Origin: Dermanyssus gallinae
Lineage: Eukaryota; Arthropoda; Arachnida; Mesostigmata; Dermanyssidae
Length of the DNA stretch: 64,000 bases
Direction of reading: 5' to 3'
NCBI GenBank assembly: GCA_003439945.1
Contig: QVRM01005925.1
Coordinates: 1 to 64,000 of the forward strand
Shown here: positions 46,010-56,173 of the stretch, piece after piece
Layout: every line of letters starts with the position of its first letter
Position numbering within the stretch: the stretch's first letter is position 1
Notes under the pieces: generated by a model
What the model saw: only the letters and a program-made list of their open reading frames with translations
What the model was told of the DNA's origin: nothing
Databases searched by the model: none
Translations under genes and position numbers: made by a program

Positions 46010-48891
46010 TGATGGAACAGGATTCTAATGATATAGCCAGTGGCGGGTTGCAGTCGTCGGTACACTCACAGCGAATAGCTTGTCCACTATGCAACGGGCA
46101 ATACACGAGAAGAGGGCTCACGAGGCATATAGCAGCCAAACATCCATCGGCCTCTGCAAACATATCTACATCTACGCCCACACCGACCGACAATAACAGA
46201 CAGGAACCCGCCCGCATAATCGAAGATATACAGGGTGCAGCAAAGAAGTTAAGACTTTTAAGGATCCTCCCAAAACCGGTAAGAAAGCAGGTAGCAGAGG
46301 CCCTGGCAAATGTCCTCTTGGGGGTTTCAGCCGATAACAACGACGAGACATGGTATGCGCTCTTCTCGTTTGCCCCAGTGGTTCTCCGTCTTCCGCCCAC
46401 CCGCAATTATATTCAATCACTCTCAGTTATTATTCGCCACAATCTACGCGAATTCTCTAATGGATTACGTCTATCCGAGATCGTGACCCCAGCGCCCACA
46501 AAAAAACGTACTTTCACGAATAATCGCGTTCGCCAGACCGTTCTCAAGCTAACCGAGGGTGACGTGTCAGGCGCCGCCAGGCTGATCGGATCGTCAGAGG
46601 TCCTGGCTCCCAGCACGGATCACCTGACAGCCCTTCGCGAAAAACACCCCCCGGCCCCACCAGACCTAGAGTGGCCAGCCCCTCCAAGCCTTCCGCTTTC
46701 CTGCACCACGTCAGGGGAAGAAGTTGTAGCCGCGGTTAAGAGTTTTTCACGAAGTTCCGCCGGAGGTCTTGACTTTATACGATCCCGACTGCTAATTGAC
46801 TTACTATCTCCGACTCTAGGGGACACAGCCGGTCGGCTGGCGAGCGCACTGGCGAAAGTCGTGGACTTACTTCTGTGGGGCGCCCCTCCGTCTCAGCTGC
46901 TGCCTATAATATTTGGAGCGAGGCTTTTCGCCTTACAGAAGAAGGACGGGTCAGTGAGGCCGATTGCTTGCTCTTCCACTTTACGCAGGCTAGCCGCAAA
47001 GATTGCCTGTAATCGAACCAGGGATATCATAGGCGAGGCGACGGGCCCTCACCAGCTTGGCTTTGCTGTACCAGCCGGGGCCGAGGCCGCGGTACATGCT
47101 GCCCGAGCTTTCATTGACTCACGCACGTCTCCTGGGGTCCTCGTGAAGCTTGATTTCAAAAACGCATTCAACTCCGTAAGACGAGATCACCTCTTGAAGG
47201 CGGTCGCGACACATTGCCCCCAACTAACGCACCACGTCAGTCAAGCGTACCGTACGGCTTCCTACCTGGCCCTCCCGGACGATCTGATAGCTTCGGCCAC
47301 GGGGCTGCAACAGGGTGACCCTTTGGCCCCCCCTCTGCTTTGCCTGTGCATCAAAGAGCAAGTTGACTCTTTTAAAAGCCCACTAAACATATGGTATCTG
47401 GATGACGGCGTGCTGGGGGGCGATGTAGATATGGTTGCCGACGACGTTCGGCGCGTGCTTGATTTTCGTAAGACTTCGGGCTTAGAGCTGAATCCCGAGA
47501 AATGTGAGATCTACGTCACAGGCGATACTGCACAGACCCCAGACCTTCGCATCCTTCAAGCCTTATTGCCGGGATGTAAGGTTACCCTCGACAACGACTT
47601 GGAGCTTCTGGGAGTTCCCCTCCGGCCGGAAGCGATCACACACGCACTCGAAAAATGGCAGAAGAAGCTTAAGGAAGTCGCTGACAACCTCGCGCCGCTC
47701 GGCTCCTACCGCGCCCTGTTTTTACTTCGTTCTTCCTTCTCTGCTACGAGAGTCACCCATCTTCTTCGCGGAGCTGATCTAACAGGGCGGTTGGACGATC
47801 TGCGTCAATTAAACGAGTTGACTCTAAACGCCCTCGATTCTCTTCTTAATCTATCGCTGGCGCCTTCCTCTCGGAAGCAGGCACAACTACCGATCTCTAA
47901 GGGGGGTCTGGGGATCCCTGACCCGCTTGTCTCTGCTGGGCCAGCGATAGTCTCCTCCCTTTTCCGATCTGAGAACAATGCCATCGCACTGCTAGACGAA
48001 GCCGGCATTTCTCAGTTTACTGAGCTTAAGAGACGCATGTACGAGGAGCTAAAGACCGTTTGCAGAGGCGCTCCGGATAACCCTCTAAGCCAACATGACT
48101 GGAGCACATTCTTATACGACGAAGTATATCGTGGCTTGCTAGCGAGCGCTGTCGATGACACCACAAGGGCTCGCCTTCGAGCGGTCGCTGCTAAAGTATC
48201 TGGGGCCTGGCTGCATGCGCTTCCGAGTGCCCCACTAGGCACCCTCCTGGACAACGAGACGACCCGAATCGGGGCAGGTCTTCGTCTCGGCTGTGACCTT
48301 GTGTCCCCTCATCAATGTAAATGCGGCCACCCCGTCGACAAATTAGCCCATCACGGGTTATCGTGTATTTTGAGTGCGGGAAGGCGTGCCAGGCATGCCG
48401 GAATTAACGACACCTTCGGCCGAGCGCTTCGATCAAGTGGATTCCCCTGCATTTTAGAGCCCCAGGGCCTTTCCACCGACGATGGGAAGCGCCCGGATGG
48501 GATGACTCTTACCCCCTTTAGTAGGGGCAGGATGCTCGTCTGGGACGCCACTGTCACCGACTCATTAGCACCATCAATGGTCGGTGGCGGGGCGATCTCA
48601 GCAGGCCACGCTGGTAATCTAGCCGAGGCAAGGAAGCTCGCAAAATACGCCTCAATAGGTTACCCACATGAGTTTCAACCCCTAGCGTTCGAAACCTTGG
48701 GCGGTCCTGGCAACTTGACTCGCAAGCTCCTCCACAGAGTCGGTGAGCAGCTGAACCTTGCAACTGGAGACAAAAGATCTGCGGCTTTCTTGAGACAGCG
48801 CCTCGACCTTGACGTCCAACGCGGGAACGCGGCATCCGTCCGGGGCACGCTGCTGAAGTGGTCCCAGCCGACTCTATACGAGATAGAGTAA
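46009..48891 (+). CDS. ORF2, reverse transcriptase with restriction-like endonuclease
   Basis: 960 codons, uninterrupted. The ATG at 46009 overlaps the ORF1 stop by one base (TAATG), which favours reinitiation. The N-terminal C2H2 finger (C25, C28, H40, H45) is like the DNA-binding fingers of RLE elements. The RT shows DFKNAFNSV (D382), QQGDP (434-438) and the catalytic YLDD at 463-466. After the thumb comes the cysteine/histidine motif C770-x-C772-x8-H781-x4-C786. The restriction-like nuclease follows with KRPD (D830) and D846 in VWDAT, 15 residues apart. This order (finger, RT, CCHC, PD..D) is diagnostic for RLE non-LTR elements; no APE domain is present. The protein would nick the target and prime cDNA synthesis. 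All key residues are present, so the protein may be active, but the copy lacks the 5' region and its promoter. Confidence 0.93.
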   Translation: MMEQDSNDIASGGLQSSVHSQRIACPLCNGQYTRRGLTRHIAAKHPSASANISTSTPTPTDNNRQEPARIIEDIQGAAKKLRLLRILPKPVRKQVAEALANVLLGVSADNNDETWYALFSFAPVVLRLPPTRNYIQSLSVIIRHNLREFSNGLRLSEIVTPAPTKKRTFTNNRVRQTVLKLTEGDVSGAARLIGSSEVLAPSTDHLTALREKHPPAPPDLEWPAPPSLPLSCTTSGEEVVAAVKSFSRSSAGGLDFIRSRLLIDLLSPTLGDTAGRLASALAKVVDLLLWGAPPSQLLPIIFGARLFALQKKDGSVRPIACSSTLRRLAAKIACNRTRDIIGEATGPHQLGFAVPAGAEAAVHAARAFIDSRTSPGVLVKLDFKNAFNSVRRDHLLKAVATHCPQLTHHVSQAYRTASYLALPDDLIASATGLQQGDPLAPPLLCLCIKEQVDSFKSPLNIWYLDDGVLGGDVDMVADDVRRVLDFRKTSGLELNPEKCEIYVTGDTAQTPDLRILQALLPGCKVTLDNDLELLGVPLRPEAITHALEKWQKKLKEVADNLAPLGSYRALFLLRSSFSATRVTHLLRGADLTGRLDDLRQLNELTLNALDSLLNLSLAPSSRKQAQLPISKGGLGIPDPLVSAGPAIVSSLFRSENNAIALLDEAGISQFTELKRRMYEELKTVCRGAPDNPLSQHDWSTFLYDEVYRGLLASAVDDTTRARLRAVAAKVSGAWLHALPSAPLGTLLDNETTRIGAGLRLGCDLVSPHQCKCGHPVDKLAHHGLSCILSAGRRARHAGINDTFGRALRSSGFPCILEPQGLSTDDGKRPDGMTLTPFSRGRMLVWDATVTDSLAPSMVGGGAISAGHAGNLAEARKLAKYASIGYPHEFQPLAFETLGGPGNLTRKLLHRVGEQLNLATGDKRSAAFLRQRLDLDVQRGNAASVRGTLLKWSQPTLYEIE

Positions 48892-48960
48892 TATTGCCTG
48901 TGCACACGTTCTCGGGAGACAATTGTAGCTCCATTTTTATTCCTTAATAAACGATAATTT

Positions 48961-48965
48961 ATATA

Positions 48966-49016
<51 letters not shown>
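48961..49016. repeat. (TA)n at the 3' end of the RLE element
   Basis: TATATATCAC, then a perfect TA tract to 49016. Confidence 0.95.
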
Positions 49017-49021
<5 letters not shown>

Positions 49022-49447
49022 GGCTTGAAACTCTTACAGCGCAAATGTCGGCAAACAAGTAAACTGACTATTGTATGCATCTAAGTGACGGTTTGTAAAA
49101 TGTAAATAATGTTCCCCCTTTGACAAAATAAAGATGCATTTGAATTGAATATACATATATTAAGTCTACAATTTTTTTTTCAGAGTTTATAATGATTCTT
49201 TACGGACAAAACCGTAAAAACTTTTTGTAGCCCTATATATATACATATATATGTATATATAGCACCACCGAATGAACAGTTTGTGCTTCCAAATGCGAGG
49301 ACATTTCGGCGAAGGAGTATCTCGGAACAAGGATAATCATATGGTGCATGCAGGCCCATTTTTATGGAACGCACAATATGACGTCATACATGTGCAAGCA
49401 TTGTAAGTATGAATGTGGACGTTTACTTACCAGAATCGCGTTCTTAC
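49017..49447. other. unassigned, with possible LINE tail
   Basis: AATAAAGATGCATTTGAATTG at 49127-49147 resembles the end of a LINE 3' UTR with TTGAA units. An irregular TA run lies at 49234-49260. Confidence 0.35.
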
Positions 49448-49681
49448 AAGTTGTAAAATAGTACTGTTTTTTTTGTCCATAGTACTGTTTTTATGAAGAT
49501 GGCATCAGAGAGAGTGAGCTTAAGGGGGAGGTTGGTTAGATGGGTATGGGTCTCAACGGAAGTAACATCCAACCGTTGGGTCGAAGTCCCACACTGCTAG
49601 AGATAGAGAACTCGCTACCGATAGTGCGTACACTGCATTTAATACCTCCTCCACAAAAAAAAAAAAAAAAAAGTTGTAAAA
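49448..49681 (+). mobile_element. poly(A)-tailed tRNA-like retroposon with 11-bp target duplication
   Basis: AAGTTGTAAAA occurs at 49448-49458 and again at 49671-49681 and brackets an insert of about 210 bp that ends in 18 A (49655-49672). Inside, TGGTTAGATGGG (about 49533) resembles an A-box and GGTCGAAGTCC (about 49579) a B-box, about 45 bp apart as in tRNA. This is the signature of a SINE or tRNA-related retropseudogene moved by a LINE that primes on poly(A). It is unrelated to families A and B, whose tails are not poly(A). Confidence 0.8.
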
Positions 49682-49850
49682 GGACGCACTCCACATGAAG
49701 CGTTTACAAGATCAGTTCGTTTATACGGACGTCCGGATAATTATAATATTTAAGACGAAGGAGGCCATCCTTAATTTTTTTACTAGCAATCCGCCTTTAC
49801 AGACTCTAAAAAATAAAAGAAAGTGCAGATATGATGCCAATGGTGAGCGC

Positions 49851-49853
<3 letters not shown>

Positions 49854-49909
<56 letters not shown>

Positions 49910-49956
49910 ATCAAATGCACCTTTATAAATTTATATATATATATATATATATATAT
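49854..49956. repeat. two neighbouring (TA)n tracts
   Basis: 49854-49908 and 49931-49956 separated by a short AT-rich spacer. Confidence 0.95.
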
Positions 49957-50189
49957 AAATATATATGTGTCTGTCTGTTAATGCGTGCCAATGTAAACTC
50001 GCATAAACACGGTAGTGTACGAGGTAGTGATCACTATTATGGCATGAGGGTATGGACAAAGGAGAATTTCGTGCTAAAATGCGTGGCTTACCACCAACCA
50101 TGACGGGCTGTACGACAAGGTGCAAGATTTTGACACGTGTATGTGTATCGAAAACCGTACATATTTTACGTACATATACCACGTTTAGC

Positions 50190-50485
50190 GACATCAAGAG
50201 ACGGTGTGACACATGAAATTTGTACGACAACCCTCAAGCAAGAGGTTCAACGATCCTCCGGGTTTCTAGATAAGTGTCTAGATATGAATCCTCTCGATTT
50301 TCTTGTGCGGGGCGTAGTCGAGCGAGAGGTCTCCACACCCTAACACTTCAACTCTGGACACTGCCATTTTGTCATAATTTGATAAATTATCCCGGGACGC
50401 GGTGCAGCGAGCTTGTGCGCAATTTCGGTCTCGGCTTGAAGCCGTTATTGAATCAAACAGCGGATATTGATTATCAGAAATAATT
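50190..50485 (+). pseudogene. Tc1/mariner-superfamily transposase relic, C-terminal end
   Basis: The frame at 50240-50340 reads CLDMNPLDFLVRGVVEREV, matching the third-Asp block of a common family (SPDLNPLDYxVWGVVERE). A second frame to 50483 reads CSELVRNFGLGLKPLLNQ, matching the terminal CxRFRxRLExVI helix. One frameshift near 50345. Upstream catalytic blocks were not found. Confidence 0.7.
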
Positions 50486-50649
50486 AATTATTTTTAGATT
50501 AAACAAACGCGCGAGAACTTGCTAAACAAAACGAGCTCATCCATCTGGGTGCCCTAATAGCAAAAATATGACGATCTCACTAGACGCCACAGTTTGTTTG
50601 ATTTAGCTAGCGTACCCTGTATGTATGTATATGTATGTACATATATGTA

Positions 50650-50671
50650 TATATATATATATATATATATA
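50650..50671. repeat. (TA)n microsatellite
   Basis: A TA tract preceded by TATG repeats. Confidence 0.9.
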
Positions 50672-52759
50672 CGCATAGGTAACCAACACTCCGAAAGCCC
50701 ATTATAAGGTCACCCCAAGCTTGCACGATGAATACTATTTGCATATTCGCTTCTTAATTGTCGTGCAAAGGTGCATGATTTCTAACTATGCAGTACAACG
50801 ACATATATTTACCCACCATTAGTAGTGAAACAACTAGTAGGCCAACGGGTAAACAGCCCCAACTTTCGGTTCAACTGAAGGTGCTGGACCAGAAGCAACC
50901 CATGGCATTGTTAGGACCACTTGCCCACCAAAGTCAATATTTGTTTAACGACGTTCTAGGTCGATCGACCAGCAGCCCTAAATGCATAAGGCAATGCATT
51001 GTGGTCCCCGTCACAGCAGAGATTTAGATAGCATTCAACTTACTTTTATATACGATTTTATTTCCGGCGTTCGATGCTACGAAGCATCTATCCTAAACTA
51101 CAGGACAAATAGCCAAGCACTGTTTAGTTCCCTTCGCTCAGTGTCTTCTTCTATTGCGATATGTATGCACCAGAACAAACCAGAAAAATGTAGTTGTTTG
51201 TGTATGAATCAATTATTCTTGTACAATAAAACCTAATAATCAGTTTGTAGTCCTATTTCCCGGTAAGCAACGGTATTATGAGCTTTTCATGTGCCTCAAA
51301 TAAAAAAATACTTTTAGTTCTTGGCATAGAAAGAGGTTTAAGAACGCCGCGCGCCTCTGCAAGCTATTAACTGCTACCACTAACGGCCACTTTCTTAGGA
51401 ATAATATGAGTAAAAACATATGTTTGTTAAACAGAGTGCAAGGACGGTTTTGCCTAAGATGTGCAAGCTTCAATTAAACTGCGACTGATAACCAACGGGT
51501 TACGCATGTGGCCAATAGCCATAAAATGGTGTAGTATAATAATACAAAGCATGTAAACGATTGTATATAAGGGTAAAATTTCCATCTGACCCTCATAGGG
51601 TAGAGAAGTATCCCGAGTACGATAGTGGCATTCAGTTAGTCCATAATGCAATGCATTTCTGTGAGTACTCTCGAAAGACTCAACCGCCTGAACGGGTTTT
51701 TCTACTCTACTTAAAGGCTTAGCCCTTGTCTGATACTAATTGAAGTCTAATTAGCAGGCCTCGGCTAAGCCCATATATAAGCTAGTCTGCGTCTAAGCTC
51801 TTCTGCGAGACCTTCTGCCTGTTTACTGGCAAGTGATTTCAAACTATTCGCTACACTGCAATTTTGCCAATATTTTGTTACAAAAACGGCAGTACAATTC
51901 TGGTCCTATTACAACAAAAATCAGTCATATTGGCTTAAAGAGCTGTATTAATTATACGAATAGAAACCCCAATAGGGTCGAGCCATACTCGTCTTTCCTC
52001 GGCAGGGAAGATGGGAATTATTCGCATGAGAACAACAAGAAAGTACGAAACAGAGAAAAACGACGCTTATTTTTATAGTCGCTGCTGCCCTTAATACTTA
52101 AATACCTGCCAGTTTGGCTTGCGTGCCCTTCATGTCCAGCCCAGCTCGTTGTGAAAATGAATTACACTAGCTTCACCTCAAAGGCCTCAACTCAGCGCGT
52201 TCTTTCATTTCACTCGGCTGTGTGTATAAACGTACGGGCGGGCGTAGGTGCAAGGTCGGAGGAGGGTGGTGCCCTAGGGACGTATTTTGCCCTCCTCGGC
52301 CCACAGGGGCAGACGCAGAAGCGTCGGCCGCAATATCTGTCACAGCAGTAGCGGTTTGAACAATTCGCTTAACAATTACAAAGCGACGGCGGGGACCAGC
52401 CGGGGGAGATCTCGGCGACTTGACCAGTCGGCCCGAGTCGGGCCTACTCCTCCCTTTTGTGGAGATATGAGTGAAGCCTCATCGTCGACTTCTACGACCC
52501 ATTTTCGACTTTCGGCCAAACGTATGCACAAGCCAGAGCAGCGGTCGGAGCCCCTGTCCAAACTACAAAATCGTGTATTGTTTTTGTTGTTGTTGTTGCA
52601 ATTACGAACACCATCATCAACGATGTAATCATCATCAGAGTTTTTTTTTAGATTTTTCGTAAGGCTAATGCCCGTGTACGTTTTGTTTTCATGTCATGGC
52701 TAATTTTTAATCCACTCCGGCATTTACCTTGTCTAAATTGGAAACCATGCAAACCAATT
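50672..52759. other. no supported gene
   Basis: About 2 kb without recognisable coding similarity. A TATA-like CATATATAAGC is at 51771, inside a stretch beginning TGTGAG (51660) and ending GTTACA (about 51885), which vaguely resembles a solo LTR but lacks a target duplication. Confidence 0.35.
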
Positions 52760-52840
52760 TGAGAGTGGCCGGTCTGGGTCTCGAACCCAGCCATCTCGAA
52801 TGCAAGGCAAAGGCTTTGCCACTAAGCCATCTTGCTCGGT
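52760..52840 (-). ncRNA. tRNA-like sequence (pseudo-tRNA or SINE head)
   Basis: On the minus strand, a D-arm-like GGCTTAGTGGCAAAGCC (52812-52828) contains an A-box, and a perfect T-arm CTGGGTTCGAGACCCAG (52774-52790) contains a near-consensus B-box. Spacing is right for a tRNA. The acceptor strands (AGCAAGA and ACCGGCC) do not pair and the anticodon stem is poor, so it is not an intact tRNA gene. Pol III transcription remains possible. Confidence 0.65.
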
Positions 52841-53160
52841 ATCATCGAAACCAACAACAAGATAAGGTCGCCCAAATTGGCTTAAGGTAACGCCAGCAGC
52901 GGCAGCGCCAGCCCTACAATCAGCATCATCACAGCAAGCAAAAGAAGGACAAAATAACACCCCGCCGGGCGGTCCGCCCGCCCCCCAGCCAACCGAACAG
53001 CCTGCTAGACAGCGGCAGCCAGAAGATGAAAGTTACTCTCGAAGGCTACCTCACTACCGCGCCGCCCACCGCGGTTCGTGCCACCGTTCGAGCGCCGCGT
53101 CTCGAACGTGCGAAGGAAACCAGGTCAAAGGTCGTCTGCGCTACCGTCAATGACGATGTC
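52841..53160. other. GC-rich sequence, unassigned
   Basis: GC-rich from 52960, with CpG-rich CCGCCGGGCGGTCCGCCCGC near 52961. No gene supported. Confidence 0.3.
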
Positions 53161-53340
53161 AACAGCGCCAACGGCGACGACGACGGCGATGATGACGACG
53201 ACGACAATAACGACGACAACAACAACCACGACGACAACAACAACCACGACAACGATGATGATAATGATGATGACGACGACGACAACAACAAAAACAACCA
53301 CGACAACAACAACCACAACAATATCAACAACGACAAAAAA
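53161..53340. repeat. (GAC/AAC/GAT)n trinucleotide domain
   Basis: Acidic-looking frames (poly-Asp/Asn) on one strand and poly-Val/Leu on the other come from the same repeats. Confidence 0.85.
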
Positions 53341-54360
53341 AACCAAAACGATGTGGAAGCGCGCATGCAGGGCACGCACACATGTAGTGAGCCATCTTTC
53401 TCTTCCCCTTCCTCATCTCTAATTCCTTTTCCTTCTAGACCCATTTCCCCCCGTACCCTTTTACCTCTCTTCTTTACGCCCCTTCTTTCCAGCCCCCCCC
53501 CTCCGCCCATTCTATTCATCCTCTAGGAATGATTATGATGACGGCAATAGTGGTTGTGTTGATGGCCGACCGAAGAGGCGTCAAGCCCCCGTCCACCCCC
53601 CCCAACTCCACCCACTCAGTACCGATGCGGGAAGCACTGTCCGCACCGTGCTTTTCTTCTCTCGCCCCCGCTCTCTCTCTCCAACTTTCTATCTCTTGCT
53701 ACTTACCTTGCACCTGTCTTGCCCACTTCTCTCCTTTCTCTTTCCCCCCCCCTCTCTCTCTCTCTCTCGTTTCCCTTCTATTCTCGTTCGTTGCCTAACT
53801 AACTGTCCTGTACCGCAACTGGCTCTCAAGTCTGCTCTGTGCGGCCGCGGTAGTAGGAGCAGCAGATTGGGCTGCCCTAGTCTGTCCAGTTCCTGCAGCT
53901 TCCCTCGTTTATCTCCCCCAGACGCCTCCGTCTGGCCGGCCAGCTCGCCCGTCCGGCCGGCCTCGATACCGGTCTCTCTCGCTAACTACGCTCCTGCTGA
54001 ACAACATCATCTTTTTCAGCCGCAGTTTTCCCCGAGCGCAATGGAAAGCCTTTTGCTTCTTTCAGCGACCCCCGAACGACCGACCGGCCCCCGGTGGCGG
54101 CGCCCTATCCGTTCCGCACCTACCTTCCTACCGCCTGCCTACCTAGAGACTATCCGCACATTGGCGTACCCGCGTACTTACATACCTATTTACCTAACTA
54201 TCTAGCGAGCGTCACACATCATCTTTTCGTCGTCTCCGTCGGCCTCGGTTTGCTGCTGCTGCTTCTGCTGGGGAGCCGCTCTTAACATTAGTGCCGCCCG
54301 CCGACAGCGGGCCTAGATGCGTAGGTGCGACGGAAGGGTGGGTGGTTGAGAAGGCGGGCG
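53341..54360. other. pyrimidine-rich and GC-rich stretch
   Basis: C and CT runs at 53400-53520 and 53680-53770, then GC-rich CCGGCC blocks near 53930-54100. The open frame at 53648-54205 is low-complexity. A host promoter or UTR is conceivable. Confidence 0.3.
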
Positions 54361-54430
54361 GACAACAACAACAACAGCAACAACAGAAACAACAACAGTG
54401 GCGGGAGCGGCAGCAGCAGAAGCAGTGAAA
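54361..54430. repeat. AAC/CAG trinucleotide run
   Basis: AAC units followed by GCAGCAGAAGCAG. Confidence 0.8.
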
Positions 54431-55387
54431 GCAGAAACTGCAGGACCAGGAAGCGGCCAGGATGGCGGCGGCGGCTGTGACACTCCTTGCAGCCCTTGTC
54501 TTGAGACCCCTCGGGCGGGGGGGCAAAACAAGGGCTGGCTAGCTGAACATTCACTCCGCTCGTAGTAGAGGTATAGAGGCAGTCATCGTCGTTGTGATGG
54601 CGATGTGGTGATAGTGGTTTTGGTAGTGGTGGACGAAGCCGGGCGCTCGTCGGACTCATACATGCTTCCGTTTTACCACAGCAGTTAGCTGCTTCCCTTA
54701 GCTTAACTCGACCCAGTCTGTGCCGGCTAAATGCCCAGCCCGGCCGACCACGACGACGACAACGACGACGACAATCCAACTAGCAGAGCAGGCTACTGAG
54801 AGCCATCAGCAATGAACATCCAGAGGAACAAGCGAAATCTGAAGAAAAGAGGAAAAGAAGAAGAAGATCTAACGGGGGGTGGAGGTGGAAAATAAAAAAC
54901 AGACGAACCTACTAGAATCACCCACCGGCGCCGGAGTTGTAAAAGACAAGGGAAGCGACGGAGAGGGGTGTACTGAGGCAAGGCACACAGTATGATGGAA
55001 GGGGGTCTTGCCGGAGCAGAGCAGCTTAGCTTGGAGCTAGCATGGAGAAAGATGTTTTTGACTCCTGTATCATTTCTTACCTATTCTTCTCTTTCTGTAT
55101 ATCTTTCTATTCTTTCCCGTGGGTTTGTTACCTCCCTCTTAACCGGCATCTCCATGTTTGTCTCTTTCTTCTTCTCTCCAGCTGCCTGGCTCTATAACCG
55201 AAGCAGCAATAGCAGAATCAAATTCGCCAAAATACATGGTGTGTGCATATATTAAAATGTAAATGGATGTATTTATTTAATATAGATGTTTCCCGTGACT
55301 TTGCATCCGCCATGCTTGCTCGTGTTCGATGTCCATCTTTGAATGCGAATGCGGCAATGAAGGTGACGAAGATGAACCAACTCACGC
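54431..55387. other. no supported gene
   Basis: Mixed GC-rich then AT-rich. The small ORF at 54992-55255 is hydrophobic but without motif. Confidence 0.3.
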
Positions 55388-55455
55388 TGCTTGCTCTATT
55401 GCTGCTATTAATGCCTCTGCTAATATTGTTGTTATTGTTGCTGCTGCTGCTAAAA
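55388..55455. repeat. GCT/GTT trinucleotide run
   Basis: TTGCTGCT-type units immediately before the SINE tail. Confidence 0.75.
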
Positions 55456-55463
55456 ATACTTTT

Positions 55464-55614
55464 CGGGCTGACCCCCAGCCAAGATTTAACGTTCACAGGA
55501 CTGCTTTTCGCATTGCTTCATGGGCGGACCCCATAAATACAAATGTGCAACGGTGGGGCTCGAACCCGCGCACCCATGTGTCCCCTCCGGTCGCGAATGC
55601 ACCACGCCACCGGG
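55464..55614 (-). mobile_element. tRNA-derived SINE, family A, copy 4 (minus strand)
   Basis: On the minus strand the head has the B-box GGTTCGAGCCC (plus-strand 55556-55566), then the central block (GAAGCAATGCGAAAAGCAGT) and the tail GGCTGGGGGTCAGCCC. It is the only copy of the family in this orientation and lies between two GTT-rich runs. Confidence 0.85.
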
Positions 55615-55619
55615 CTCGA

Positions 55620-55770
55620 CTGCTCCTAATATTGTGGTTGTTGTCGCTGCTTCTGCTAACACCGTTGTTGTTGGTATTGTTGTTGTTGTTGCTGCTTCTG
55701 CTAATATTGTTGTTGCTAATATTGTTATTGCTGTTCACGCTGCCCATATTACTGCTGCTGCTGTTTTTCT
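55620..55770. repeat. GTT/GCT trinucleotide domain
   Basis: GTTGTTGTT and GCTTCTGCT units. Open in several frames. Confidence 0.8.
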
Positions 55771-56052
55771 TACGGGCAATGTACGGCAGCAGTCGGTGAG
55801 ATTTCCATTTCATTGTGTTTCTCGTTGGTCCAGTCACGATGTCTGTCGGAACGGAACAGGCCCAAGTCAACACGACTATATACTATACATATACCGCCAG
55901 TTTCATCGTCATTTTTGTCGTCAGCCTTATTGAGGAGCATTGGAGCGGTATGGCTTCTTCTTGGCTTCGGTGGCAAATGTTCTTAAAATCGGTTCTCCTA
56001 AACTTAAGAGTCACAGTCGTCTCTGACGTGGCATGTTGGGCTCGTGCTGATT

Positions 56053-56111
<59 letters not shown>

Positions 56112-56113
56112 GC

Positions 56114-56145
<32 letters not shown>

Positions 56146-56173
56146 GCATATATATATATATATATATATATAT
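56053..56173. repeat. long interrupted (TA)n
   Basis: Three TA tracts separated by two ACACATATGCAT spacers, so the array has a higher-order repeat of about 40 bp. Confidence 0.95.

Larger units (their letters stand above)
45271..48960 (+). mobile_element. RLE-class non-LTR retrotransposon, 5' truncated, two ORFs
   Basis: About 3.7 kb from a (TA)n tract to another (TA)n tract (48961-49016). It encodes a gag-like zinc-knuckle ORF1 missing its N-terminus, an overlapping full ORF2 with reverse transcriptase and restriction-like endonuclease, and a short 3' UTR of about 70 bp with CCTTAATAAACG near the end. It has no poly(A) tail. RLE elements such as R2, R4/Dong, NeSL, Hero and CRE usually insert at specific targets; here both flanks are TA microsatellite. 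Three more copies or relics of the group lie at 29402, 34870 and 38570. The single-clade assignment within RLE elements is not attempted. Confidence 0.9.

Noticed and set aside
51660..51885. Solo LTR with TATA-like signal
   Set aside because: TG...CA-like limits and a TATA-like motif exist, but there is no target duplication, primer binding site match or second copy.
52760..52840. Functional tRNA gene
   Set aside because: Acceptor strands do not pair and the anticodon stem is poor, so only tRNA-like status is supported.
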